Origin: Xylaria sp. FL1777 | Taxonomy: Eukaryota; Ascomycota; Sordariomycetes; Xylariales; Xylariaceae | NCBI GenBank assembly: GCA_022578965.1 | Contig: MU400523.1 | Location: 248,001-312,000 of the forward strand | Length of the DNA: 64,000 bases | Direction of reading: 5' to 3' | In this document: one piece after another, positions 38,501-51,734 of the stretch | How positions within the stretch are numbered: position 1 is the stretch's first letter | Layout: every line of letters begins with the position of its first letter | Position numbers and translations under genes: made by a program | The notes under the pieces: generated by a model | Told to the model about the DNA's origin: nothing | What the model saw: the letters and a program-made list of their open reading frames with translations, nothing else | Databases searched by the model: none

Positions 38501-40499
38501 TTAATTAATAGTTATATTTGCATTTTTAACTTACTTGCAATAAACTATAAATTAACTAAAGTAATAACAAAATTATATAATACACTTTTATTTTAACCCG
38601 TTAAAAAAAAATTCGTTCTTTATATTGTGCTTATTTTTTCTTTAACGTACAAACATATTGTTTAGTTTATTTCCTTTAATTAGCTAAAGTAAGCACGTAT
38701 AAAAAAAAAAAAAAAAAATCCAATTTATTTACGTATAAAAACCAAACTTTTAACTTGTTTATTAATACTAAAAACAAAATAAAAAAAATAGCAAGCAATT
38801 CTGCTACTTTTTTAACTATATTGTTATATAAACACTAAGCAATATATTAACTATATTACTATATAAAAGCAAAACAGCAACTTATATAATTTAAATATAA
38901 AATTAAATATATTATATAATTTAGCTAAATTTACTATGTTTTAAAAAAACAAACAACTATTTATAACGCTTTTAAAGTTAAAGCTAATTACTTTTACGTA
39001 TAAAAATTTAGCTAAAAACATTTTAATAAACGCATAATAAATAAATGCTTAAATTAATCTTAAAATATAAAGCTAAAAAATTAATCTTAGCTATACAACT
39101 AAAATTAAGCTAAATATTAAGCTAGCATTTTACTATGTTAATTATTTATATTTCTATAAACTATTAAACCACTTTTAAAAAAAGTTTGCTAAAACTTTTA
39201 AAAAATAAACAAAAAATTATTTCTAGAAAATTTATTAAAGTATATAAAGCGTTTTACTTAAAAACCTTAAATCAAAAAAAATTTATCTAACATTAAAAAC
39301 AACTATAATTTAAAAGCTTATAAAAATAACCTATAAAAACTTTACAATTAAAAAATCAAAAAAACTACTAAATACTTATTATATAATAACTATTTAACTA
39401 TTAGCAATATTTTTAATACTAAATTAATAGCTAAATACCTTTTTATACAATAATTAAAACCTCTTAAACTATTTATATACTAAACTATTTTCTAAAAACC
39501 CAAGTTTTAATATATAATTTTAAACGTAATAACATAAATATTAACTATAATTAATTTAGCTAAATATTAAACACTAAAATTTCCCCGAACTATTTAATTT
39601 TTATATAATAAAAGCAAGCTATAAACTAATTTTTTAACTAATATATAAATATTCTATTTAATATTATTTACTATAAATATTAAAGCAAAAAACATATGTT
39701 TATACAATATTAAATTTAGCTATTAAAAGCACGTTTTTTAACTTACTTTTAATAAAGTTCATATAAAACAAATTTATACCTTTTAATAAATATATTGCTT
39801 TTTAAAAAAGCTAAAACTTAAGCTAAAATTATATAAGCAAGCTATATAACTTATTATATAATAAAGCTTGTTTATTTATTGCTGCTTACTAACAAATTAA
39901 AATTACAAAAAACTAATACTATGCTATATTTTTATATATTTTAAAAAGTTATACAAAGAACTTTTTTATTAACTGTATTAATTCAAACAAAACTTAAAAT
40001 AAAATATACTATATAATAAATACTTATTTTAATACTAATATAAACTATAGCTAGTATTAAACTAACTAAACAACAGTTTTTTTTATATAAATAAAAAAAA
40101 AAAACCTAAACTTAGCTTTGCATAAAATATTTAAATTAATGCTTAACAAGCTTAAAAAAATATAGCAAACGTTTAATACTAGCTATTAAAGCAAAATTTA
40201 ACTAAGTATAAACATTACATAAATATATTAAAATATACTAAAGTTAACTATAGCATTAATTTTTTAAAAACCTACGTGCAAAAAATTCTTTGCTAACTTA
40301 TAAGCATGCTTACGTATAACATTAAACAATATAGCAAAAACTTTTATATAAAAAAACAATAAATCATATTTTATAAACTAAAAATATAACTATAGCTATA
40401 TAAAAAACTAATAACTTAAATTTACACTAAAGTTATTAAGTTAATTAACCAAATAACTAAGCTATTTTTAAAGCTATAACTAAAAAAACTAAAACTTTT

Positions 40500-43400
40500 A
40501 TATAAACAAAAAATGCTTTGTTTACTAAAAAAAAAGCTACTAATTAACACACTACACCTTTTAAAAAAAGGCTTGTGCAAAAAACGTATTCTTTAATTCG
40601 CACAAAATAATCTATAGCTAAAAACTTATTCTAAAAAAATTCTCTTTATATATAGCAAAATGCAAAAAATATCTAAAATTAAACAATAATACTAAAAATA
40701 TTAATAAGAAATTTAATAATTAAACTACTTAGTATTTAGTAAATAGCACATTTTTTTATTATACAACAAAAAAAAATATTTAAAACTATAAAATAACAAT
40801 GCTATATAATTAGTTTATATTAAGTAATTATTATTATATAAACTATTAAAATAAACTATAAAATACTAGCGCTTTTAATTATTTAATAATAAAAAAAGCC
40901 TAATTAAAAGCATATCTTTAAATATATCTTTATATAAAAATTAGTTAAACCTTAAGTAGCACTTATATTTGTTTTAGCAAAAATAATACTATAAGTATTA
41001 TAAGCACTATATAAATAAAAAACGCTTTTAATATAACTATATATTATATTTTAAATATTTTTACCTTTTTTTTATTTTTATTAAAAGATGCTAATTATTT
41101 AAAAGCATACTTTAATAATACAAAAAACATTATTATATAATAAAACAAAAAAACTATTCTTATTATACAAAAATAAAAACACTTGTTCTTTAATACTAGC
41201 TTATATAAAGCAGGTTTATACTTTATAAAAACAGAACTTTAAAAGCTTTATAAACGCTTTAAATACCTTTATACAAAAAAACTATATAATATGCTTAATT
41301 ATACAAGCTATAATATTAATTGCTTTGCTTTAAAAAAAATTTAAAAGTTTTGCTATTATTGCTAGTTATATAATTAAGCATTTTATTATTTTAAGTTCAC
41401 AATTAAAAATAACTATAACTTTAATTATAAAATTATAATTAATGCTATATAAATAAACAATAAGCAAGTTTTATATATAATTAATATAGCTATATTATTT
41501 TAAGCAGCTATATTTTTAAAATTTATGTTTATATAAAACGCTTAAAAAGCTTTATATAAGTGCTAAATTAACGTATATTAAAAACTTTTAAATTATATTA
41601 TATATAACTTTAATACAAACTTTTTGTTTAAAAAATTTTAAAACTAAGCTAAAATCATAAATACAAAGTGCTAAAAAATGTTTATTAAAGCTTACTAAGC
41701 TATTAGTAAAATAAAAAAAGCACATAAACCTCTCTGTTATATATATAACATACTAAAAACCAAACTAAATTATTATATAAAAAATAAGTCAATTTTATAA
41801 ATAGCAATTAAAGCTTTAAATAATACTGCAAAGCTTAATAGCTTAGTTTTAACGCTTTTTATATTTAAAGCATATTTAAAGGTTAATTAAGATTCTTTTT
41901 TTTTGCTAAATATTATACAAAAAGCTAAAGCAATTAAAAAAGCCATAAAAATACTTCGCAAAAAACAAACAAAAATTAAAATTAGCTATATAATTTATAA
42001 ACGTAATAAGCTAGCTTTATATAAAGTATTATTTTTACCCTTACGTAATAAAGTCCTTATATAGCATAAAAAGCAAAGCTAAAAAAAACCGTATAAAATA
42101 CAGTTAATTAAAAAACTTAACATAATTATTAACTTTATAAACAACCTAATTTGCTTTAAATAAACATAAGTTAAACTATACTACTATATAACTAAACATA
42201 CTTTAGCAAATAATAAAAAAAAAAACATAACTGTTATAAAACTAGCTATAAAACTAGCTATACAAAAAAAACGCAAAAAACCTAAAAAAACTAAAAACTT
42301 CTTTATAACATTTATATAAAACATTAGCAACTTGTTTTTAACTCTAAAAAAAAAACAAAACTACGCTTTAGCAATAAAGTTATGCAAAAATAGCATTATT
42401 AGCACCCTTAGCGCTTTATTCAAAAAATTAAACGCTATAAAAATTAATAACTTTGTTATATAAAATGTTTTTTAGTTTATAAAATATAATCTAAACAAAC
42501 ATAATAACACCCGAATTTTTAAGTTTTGCTTCGTATAAAAAATCAAAAAAAAAACAACTAAGCTATACAAAAAGTTTAAATTAATTATACAAAGCTATAA
42601 TAATACAAAAAAAAAACCATACTAACTTAATTACTAATAATTTAGCAAATAAACTAACAGCTATTACTAGTTTTAAGCCTTTTATTAATTTAGGACTTTA
42701 ATACTTTAAGCAAACTTTAAAATATTACATAAGCATATATACAATTAAAAAACAAGCTTGCATAAAAAATCTTTGCATAACTACCTTTTAAACTTATTTT
42801 AAAGTATCCTAAAAAAACTATTATATAAATTATATAACTATTATATAGCTTAATTAAATTAAAGCTATATTAGTTTAAAACTTACTACTAATATTACTAT
42901 AAAAAACTTAATATAATAATTTTTATATATAATTTATATTTATTGTTTATATTAAAACTTTTATATAAATTTAGTATTATAAGTTTATAAACAAATAATA
43001 CGTTTAGCTTTATTACACTTAAATTTTTAGCAAAAAAAAAACATAAGTTATATAAAGCAAAGTTTTATATAAAGCTAAAAAAAACTTTATAACAAAATTA
43101 CCCTATTAAATTTAACAATAGTTAAATTATTTTTTTATATAAAAAAAATATAACGCTTACGCAAAAAAGCTAAGCAAAGCAACTAGCCTTAATTAACCTT
43201 TATATAAAAAATGCTACATAGCAATATATTTTTTAACGTGTATATAACGCTTACATAAGTAGCATTTATTAACTAAAGGCTATATATAACCTTATAGCTA
43301 CTACTTAAATAATTAACTTAGCACTAATAAATATTAAAAATTTAAACTATAAAATCAAGTAACAAATAAATAATTATAACTGCAAATTAACGTTTATACC

Positions 43401-43965
43401 TCTAGATTTAAGCTATATAAAACTATTTATTTTTATAAACAGTTTATTTGCAAATAATACTAATATAACTTTATAACTTAAATTTATTATTATATTTGTA
43501 ATAAAGTACTATATAAAAAAAAACCTAGCTTTTAAAATTAAAGAAAACATTATATATTAAAACTTTAGCAAATATAAGCAAATAATGCAAAGTATACTAG
43601 CTAATAAATTATATAGCATAATAAATAGCTTTAATAGCGCTATAGCTCTTTATATAACGCTTTAAAAAATCATAGCTACACTAAAAATACTTTTAATTTC
43701 TGCTATACTATATTTAAACTTAAAATTATTATATAACTATTTAATAAAGCTAAAAACTACCTAGAAAAAACGCTTTATAATTAATATTATATTATTTAAA
43801 AAGTTATATAAAAGAAAAAAAATCTTTAAAGTATAATAAATTAATAGCAAAAATAATTTAGCTAACACGTTTATAAAAAAAACACTAAACCAAGCGTTAA
43901 AAACCCTAGTATTTATAAACTAGCTAACTATACAAATAAAAGCATTCGTAAAAAAAAAGTAAAAA
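40500..43965 (+). pseudogene. Copia Pol remnant of element E (integrase to RNase H)
   Basis: RNase H is the clearest part. From 43,393 it reads PLDLSYIKLFIFINSLFANN, where VDGSFANN-type sequence is usual in copia RNase H. SILANKLYSIINSFNSAIAL and, at about 43,945, IKAFVKKK (VEGWV-like) follow. About 1.3 kb upstream (42,005-42,230) the integrase-RT linker block reads LALYKVLFLPLRNKVLI and then KKPYKIQLI, equivalent to VLVWREK..GPY in fungal copia elements. RT must lie between but I could not read its YVDD box. The left limit is approximate. RNase H lying downstream of RT and a copia-type linker separate this from the gypsy elements around it. Confidence 0.65.
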
Positions 43966-44716
43966 TAACTTTTATACAAACAAATTAAAAAAAAAAGTTA
44001 AAAAAATACTTTTGTACAAAAATTATTACAATAATTATATAATAAGTAAAAAAGCAACAAGCAAATATATTTAATTTTAAAAAAAACACTAAAAACTATA
44101 AAATATTGCAAATCTTACATTTTTTTTTATATAACTATTCTTTAAGCTATATATAAGTGCTTAATATTTCTTTTTATTTTTTTTATTAAACTATTATGCA
44201 ACATTTAACCTTTTTTTATTTATTTAAGCATAATAATTGCAATAAGCACTATATAATTACTAAATATATATAATATATATATTACCTTAAAATCTTATTA
44301 CTTATTAATAACCTTAAAATAAAAAGCTCTTGCGGTTTATATAAGCATTTTAGCTGCATAAAGCAATTATAATGCTATGCAACTAAATAAATACTGCATA
44401 AAAGTAGCCTTTATAACAAATTATTTAAGCTATAATAAAAGCAATTAAAGCACTATACAAAATTTAAACCTTAATATTAACCAAAAGCATTAATGCAACT
44501 TAAAACTTATTACTTTTTATATAACAAACAATTATTAGCAAACTACTTAAATAATAAGCTATACAAAAAAAAAACAAAAACATATATTTATATATAGCAA
44601 CTAAAAAAACAATTAATTGCTAAAATTACTAATTAATAATTATATAACGTTATAATTACTATTTTAGCTTATAATATAAAACTAATAACTATTAATGTTA
44701 TATTATAGTAAAGCAG

Positions 44717-44808
44717 CTATTATATAAATATATATATATATATATATAAATATATATATAAAAATAACTAAATATAAAGCTATTATAAATATATATATAT
44801 ATATATAA
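44717..44808. repeat. (TA)n microsatellites in element E
   Basis: Two TA runs (about 44,724-44,762 and 44,789-44,808) lie in the non-coding stretch between RNase H and the 3' LTR. Confidence 0.8.
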
Positions 44809-45299
44809 AGCAACTAATAATAAAATAAGCAGCCGTATAAAGTAAAAAGTTTAAAAATATAAAAGCAACAAAAAGCACTGCAAAATTTAAGCTTTTTTTA
44901 TAAATAAAGCCTAGTTTTTATACTTTAGTATATTACTAAACTTACTACTATATAAAAAAAAAACCCTTAACTAACTTTAATATAAATTACTTACTACTAA
45001 TACTTTATTTTATATTATTAACTAACGTTAGTTAACTATATAACAATAAAAACAAAAAACTTTAATTATACTAGCAATAATTAAACCGCACAAAGGTTTA
45101 AGTATTTTACTTAAAAAGTAACTACCTTTAAACTTAAGCTTTATATAACTATAAAGTTTAAAAAAAGCAAACATATAAGCAACCTTTTTTTTGCAAAAAC
45201 TAAAGTACTAAATATTTAATTTTTTATAGAACTATTTTTTTTTATTTTTTTTAAATAACATTATACAAAAAAAATTACAACTAAAAAAAAAGTAGCTAG

Positions 45300-45586
45300 T
45301 ATTAAAATAACTAGTTATTAGTTATAACTCCTATATATAGTACATATAATAAGTTTTGCATAAAGACCACTTTATGCAAAAGCTATTACATAAACTAAAG
45401 TAATCTTAATGTTAGCTTAGCTTATATGCTAGCAAAGTTTTTATACATAAAGAAAAACTTTTACTTTGTACGAACTTTTTTTTCTCTTAAACATACAAAA
45501 CATAAACAGCTTATAATACAAAGATTATTATATTTTGTTTTAGCATATATATATTAAACGTACAATTATATAAAGCCTATTTAACA
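45300..45586 (+). repeat. 3' LTR of element E (287 bp)
   Basis: This is a direct repeat of 38214-38500. It starts TATTAAAA (G-to-A at the TG end) and ends TTTAACA, followed by the TAAAA duplication. Confidence 0.85.
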
Positions 45587-46318
45587 TAAAAGTTAATTTT
45601 TAGCAAATTTAAAAGTTCTTGTTTTTTTTGCTTAAGTTGCTTATTTTTTAAACATATAAAGTTTTTTTATATAATATAAATAAGTTTTATATTCTTTTGT
45701 TGCAAAAACTAAAAAAAAAAGTTAAGCTAAGCAGCTTAATATTTTTAATTATATTAAAGTTAAAGCTAAAAAAGTTTTTTTAACCTTAGTAAAACAACTA
45801 TAATATATATTAACTATTAATAATTATTGCTAAAGTTAAATTAAAACAAATATAATAATAATAACTAAAAATAAATATAAATATATTAATAGCTTAATTA
45901 ATATATAAGTTATAAATCTTTAGCTATAAAAAACTTAAAATAATAAAGTTTTTATTATTTAGCTTAATAATAAAAAGCAAAAGTATTTTTAAGTAAGCTT
46001 TTATATAAAATAATATAACAATAAATTAAGTAATAAAGTTTGTGCTTTTTTTATTAGCTAAGCATAAATTCTTTAGTTTAAAAAGTATTAAAGTTTTAAA
46101 TGCATTATTATTAATAAAATTAGTATTAATAAATATTATTATTATATAGCCTATATTTATAAAAGTAAACATTTTTATAGATTTTTTTTATATAAAAATA
46201 GTGCTTGCAAAAAAAAGCAAATATGCATTAAAATCTATTAAGCTTAATTAAAAGTATTTTTTAAAATAATTTCTTTTGCTTTAAAAACAACTTTTTTTAA
46301 AGCTTATTTGTTTTTTTA

Positions 46319-46351
<33 letters not shown>

Positions 46352-48473
46352 ATAAAAAAGCTTATAATATACTTTTTTTAAAGTTTTCTTAAAGATTTTT
46401 TGTTTTTTTTTGTTGTTTTTTTATTTAAATATATATAGCTAAACTACACAAAAAAATAATTGCAGCTTTAATATAAGCTAGCAAAATAAAAGTTAAATTT
46501 ATATATGCTTATTATTATTGCAAAACAAATTATTATTATTTTTAAAACTTAATAATTATTATTAATTAAAGGCTAATTAAAAGATATATATATTTTATAA
46601 TATATATTAGCTTTTTAATTTATTATATAATATTAATAAATATAAATTAAAATATTATTTGTTATGCTAAGCTTTTTAAGCTTTTAAGCAATTGTTTTTT
46701 GTATAGCTTTTTTTATTATAATATAAACAAAAGCTTAAAGCAAGCTATTAGTTTTTTTTAAACAATAAAATATAGCTTAAAAAAAAAGCATTTAAGTTTA
46801 TTAGATTTTTATACGCTTAAACGTTTTATATTTAGTAAATATTATATGTTTAATAAATATTAATAAATAAAAAGCAATTATATTTAATATAAAATTATAT
46901 ATTTGCAATATTTTTTAATAATCTTTTGTAAAAAGTTATTTATTTATTAAATTTAAATAAGCTTAATTAAAAAAAAATGTTTATAGCAGCTTATTAAAGT
47001 GCTATATTAACTTTTAACTTTAGCTTAAAAACATAATATATATTATATATTTAAAGTTTTATTGCAATATAAATAAACTTAATAATAAAAAAGTTAAAAT
47101 TTATAAAGCCTTAAATAAGTTCTGTTATTTTTTTAGTAAATTAGCTAGCTTTATTAATTATATTATAAGCTTATTATAAATAAAAAAAAAGATTTATTAA
47201 GTTTTATTAGTGCTAAAAAAATAAATTATGCTTATTGTTTATAATTTTTTTAACATATAGCTATATAAAAATTTTAGCGCTGTTTTTTAAGCATAAAATT
47301 ATATAAAAAATACAATTAAATTTAGTTTAATAGCAGTTTTTATTAAGTTTAAACTTTAGTTTATAGCTAGCTTTTTAAAAACAAAATTTAGTTTAGCATT
47401 TTTTAATGTTTTTAATATTATTATTAAAAAAATCTAAATTATATACTTATAAAATGCTTTTTTTTTTTTTTAATTAATAAGCTTAATAATTAAAAAGCGT
47501 AAAGTTAACTGCTTTATTTAACTATTATTTTATATAAGCTACTAAATTTATTACTTATAAAATTTATTTAAGCTATAAAGTTAATTATATTAGTGTTTTA
47601 TTAAGCTAATTTATTGTTTAAAGCTTTTATAATACTTTATAAGCAAGCTAAAGTTTTAAAGTTTTTATAAATAGCTATAAAAAGTAAATATATATTAATA
47701 TTATAGTATTGCTTACTTAAAATATTATAAATATTAATATAAATACTAAAAAAGTTCTAAGTAAACATAAGTGCTAATAAAAATTAAAGTTAAAGTTATT
47801 ATTACTATTTATTATTTACTATTATAATAAAAATAACTATTTATTAAAAATAAGTATTAAAATATATTTATTAAAAATAAGTATTAAAATATACGTATTA
47901 AAAACAAATATTAAAATATATATATTAAAAACAAGTATTAAAAGTTATTTAGTTTAAAGTATTGCTTATATTTATAAGTTTTATATTTATATATTTTAAT
48001 AATAATTAAAAAAATACTTAAGCTTAAACTTATATTTATGTTTAAATAAAAAATCTTATAATATTATGTAAAAAAGCAATATATTAGTATTATTAATATG
48101 TTAGTTTAAATTTAAAAGTTTATTAAAAAACAAAAAAAATTTACGTAGCTAAAAAGTTAACTAAAACATATTATAAAAATATTCCTTTGTTTTATAAAAA
48201 CACTTTTTTGTTTTATAAAAATATTTTTTGTTTTATAAAAACACTTTTTGTTTTATAGTTTAAATAGCTAGTTATTTATATTTTATAGTTTTAACTTATA
48301 GTTTTAAAAGTTATTTTATAAGCTAACTTATTTTTAAGGTTTTTATATTAAAGCTATAAAATATTTACAAAGCTAAAAAAAACAAAAAGATCTTTTAAAG
48401 TTAAAAAAAACAAAAAAATCTACAAAGCTTAAGTTTAAAGCAAAAAAACAAGTATTATATAAAAGCTATAAAC

Positions 48474-48627
48474 TATTATAAAGTAACCTTTAGTAATAAT
48501 ATAAAAGGTTATATATTATTACTAAGTAACATACATATAAGTTAAAGTAATAACTCTGTTATAGCCTATAGAGCTAATTACGTATTAGGGAAAGAAATAC
48601 TTATATACATGTAGTAGTTTTGTAACA
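48474..48627 (-). repeat. 5' LTR of copy C (154 bp)
   Basis: This pairs with 25240-25393. It is followed by AAATT (48628-48632) and the solo LTR. Confidence 0.85.
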
Positions 48628-48632
48628 AAATT

Positions 48633-48770
48633 TTATCACAGGTAACCCCTGGTCACAAGAGAGGCACAAGGGGTTACATACTGTTACGGTATAACCCCTG
48701 TTGTAGCCTACAGGACTAATAGTTATAGGAGGAAAGGGATACTTGTATACACGTAACGTGTCTCTTAACA
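48633..48770 (-). repeat. Solo LTR of the 7.5-kb gypsy family, nearly unmutated
   Basis: The 138 bp align along their length with the 154-bp LTRs. Shared anchors are GGTAACC near the start, TTGTAGCCTACAGGACTAAT in the middle and GATACTTGTATACACGTA near the end; a deletion of about 20 bp explains the shorter length. Unlike the other LTRs it keeps normal GC. It lies exactly at the switch from AT-rich to normal composition, with no internal sequence beside it. An alternative is that it is the remnant end of an older, mostly lost copy. Confidence 0.75.
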
Positions 48771-49252
48771 AGGTCCCAATGTATAAAATGATGTCTAGCG
48801 GATAGCAGTAAGCTTAGCAGTCCTTTTTCTGATGCATTTTCATGGGGTTTGCTAGGGGCCAGGCGTTGGTTAAAGGATCACATAATGTTGATAAACTTCT
48901 TACATATTTTCAAGACCTGCAAAGGAGATCTAAGATCCTTGAGCGCAATTAAACAATTATTTCTAAACGTATCTGGCCAAATTCGTTTCAATTTAATCGT
49001 AGGTTATATATGGTATCATTCTGGTGTAGGACTAGGCAGCGTGATATTCACGAAGGGTTGCTATGTCACATAAATGCCCTCCAAAGACTATATTTGCATC
49101 TCTACGGCTATGGGCATGTGAAGTATTGCTTCAAATCCGCTGAAGAAGTTCATCTGTGTAGTTTCCTCTAGATATGACACTGGCCTATTAAAGATCTGAA
49201 AAGAATGTCTCAAGTGAAGATAGCGCCCTGGTATATCTAGCTACTTACTCCT

Positions 49253-49279
49253 GGCGCTTCAGGCGCTTCAGGCGCTTTA
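49253..49279. repeat. Triple 9-bp tandem repeat GGCGCTTCA
   Basis: There are three copies in a row, the last with one change (GGCGCTTTA). On minus the unit encodes an Ala-Pro-Glu-like run in a small frame with no other support. Confidence 0.9.
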
Positions 49280-51734
49280 GACCTCGACAGATCTCCGCTG
49301 AGTTCACTTCGACAACTTCTCATTTTAACTACTTCTTCTTGTTGATATTTAGATACTCCTACGAAACACAGAGCACGGTGGCGGAGCGGCGGAACATACG
49401 GAGCTCCTTTGCAGGAAAACAATTCCGCACTCAGGTGCCAATTCGGTCAGGTACGCGGAATATTTAATAGGTAAGTATAGGCTCTCTGTGCAGGTTTCAT
49501 TGAATCTTGTCTGCGTTGTTCCTGCTAGATGATTACCGAGGGCCATCTGCACAAACCGCTTCGTCCTGTATGATGGGGATAACGGACCGGACTAGACTTG
49601 AGGTTCCTTTACGTCTCCCTCTTCTTCATAATTTAAAGTGGTAAATTTTCGAAACGAAATTGAAACGTTAAAGGATTAGATTCGGGGGTAATAATCAAGT
49701 AGAGCTGTGCGATCTATTTATTCTAGACACACATTTTATCTTGTTACCTCAATATTGTCGATCTCCTTGCTTCACTCGGAGCTATGTTAGATTCTCGTAG
49801 ACCACTTCTTTGCACAGGTTCATGTTCACTGTCTTATAACTAGCCTGGCATGTCCTGTCCTGACTTTTCGTAGATATTTATTATGTTAGCTTTGCTTCTT
49901 TCTTGGATCTTACGTTCTGCTTAATTGCTTGATACCACTTTTATATTTCTATGTCACTACTTTATTTAAACATAGGGGAAACTAGGGGGAAGAGCACCTG
50001 TAAATGGTTTGCCTCAATGACAAATGATGTTCTTTCTCGAAAAGGTTGTCTTAGTTTGGGCTGTTCGGTCATTCTTTTCTGTATGTATGAGCAGTAGAGA
50101 GAGGTCGTTAATGGCCAGGTAGATTAGACTACTACATATGAATATTACTTGGCTTCACTTATAAAGCACGACGATATTATGATACTACTTATAGTATACA
50201 TCTGGGAGTACCTAGTCAATAATCCGCTGTGAGGTTCACTGAAGGGCGTGAGGCATAGCATAGCTTCGTCTAAAAGATACCGAGGTACCTTCCTTCCCAT
50301 CCTGACCTAAATGTCAAGGACATAAACTATAACAACTGCTCAGATCTTTAACAGACGTTCCCCTCCCACCTCAATGGTCGAGTGGTAAAGTAGTCGGCAG
50401 GAACAATGCTTGTGTCAGAGGCAGGGCCATAGGCAGCAAGCATTTTCCGGTCCAGGGATGTTGAGTTCGCCTTAAGCCCTAGGTTCTTTTTTACATGGCA
50501 AGCATGTTCGAATCCAGGTCGTAGCACTCCGAGTTCATGTTTTTTTTATGCTGCTGTATTTATTACACCCCTAAACCCACCACATCATTCAAGACCTTGG
50601 CGGGGATTGAACAGTACTGCCAACATGACAGCAAAGCGCCTTGTACAACCGGTGCCACCGTGTACTTGCTTGCACACGAACCACCAGCCAAACGCCACGC
50701 CTGCAAGTTTGGGTGTCACATCTAAATATTCTTCGAATCAGCATGTTTCGTACGTCTCAAATATCGGCTGCATGCTGCAGGACGACCGGAGCGGATAGAT
50801 ATTTGCCGAGCTACCCTTTGTACTACTCCAGCCGAATCACTCGACTGTTGACCTATCATTAAAACTTCTATCTAGTTACTACCTATCAGTAAATAGACTA
50901 TGAATATGTAACTGCTTACATGATAAAACAAAGAGGACATAAGTCGAGGTTCATTTAACTCCACATTGTCGTAAGCCTCATAATTTTCAAACTGCCACCG
51001 GATATTACCGGGACTGAAGTAGACTCTAATAATCTCGAGCGCATATTTGGGGGTATCATGACAATTGAAGTAAGGAGTATGAACTTCTGCAAGGGTCCTA
51101 ACTTAACTTTAGCCCATGATCTTAAGGAAGTTGGGCAGCAAATATCGAAGAGAATAAAGAGTGTTTGATCAATTTCAAGCCAATAGAGACAGGTTTGAAG
51201 GTTAAGGCCGCCAGGTACAGTACGTATATTGCATTGTGGTTGATACATCGCAGCAGGTATGGGCTGTTGGAATTCATCAAGATGTGGTCCGGAGCTCTCT
51301 CATAGCACCCTTGGGAGCTGCTGGTGGTGTGACCTGATCTCATCTATAAGTTCCCAGCCCTGAGTTGGATCTTGACAAACGGAACACAAGATTACGGATA
51401 ATAGTAAATGCGGCTCAAGAGAATACTCCATCTCAATATATAAGATGAGTCAAGTCAGGAGTGGAAAGTCAGCATTTGCTAGGTGACACTTGGTGAGTCC
51501 TCAAGGCTGTATCTGGTATGACCCAGCCCCTTATCGGCCTCTTCATTGGAGCATCTCGTAGGCATCTATGCATGCATCTGCAGCCAGTGTCTGTTCTTTC
51601 AAAGGGGTCTACTGCAGGAAATAGCCGGGTAGGACCGCAATTCGTTCATGGCATCTCTTGCATTATGCGTTCAGTGATAGGGGGTTGCCGCACGGTGGTT
51701 GAGATTAAAGAACCCATCCTTTGCTACCTATTCT

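Larger units (their letters stand above)
38214..45586 (+). mobile_element. Ty1/copia LTR retrotransposon E, nested in copy C
   Basis: This 7373-bp element has 287-bp LTRs at 38214-38500 and 45300-45586 and a target duplication TAAAA at 38209-38213 and 45587-45591. It starts TGTTAAAA and ends TTTAACA. The coding strand is plus, from the copia-type RNase H motifs at 43,393-43,965 and a purine tract (AAAAAAAAAGTAG) just before the right LTR. The element is markedly poor in G on plus and keeps CC pairs. A long region of about 1.3 kb between RNase H and the 3' LTR contains AT microsatellites. No frame remains intact. Confidence 0.9.
25240..48627 (-). mobile_element. Ty3/gypsy LTR retrotransposon copy C, interrupted by D and E
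   Basis: Removing D (8446 bp) and E (7373 bp) with their 5-bp duplications leaves about 7.56 kb, matching copies A and B. Its three segments are 25240-28924, 37371-38213 and 45587-48627. The LTRs are 25240-25393 (3') and 48474-48627 (5'); the coding strand is minus. D interrupts the reverse transcriptase just after the YLDD box, and E lies a little upstream of the RT domain. AAATT follows the right end (48628-48632), and the solo LTR at 48633 comes next. Confidence 0.9.

Noticed and set aside
1..48630. Mitochondrial DNA or a bacterial AT-rich genome
   Set aside because: LTR pairs, 5-bp target duplications and decayed Pol proteins account for the whole block, and it joins spliced nuclear genes without a break.
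1..48630. Centromere
   Set aside because: Regional centromeres of some ascomycetes look like this, but sequence alone cannot separate a centromere from other RIP-mutated heterochromatin. CENP-A mapping would decide.
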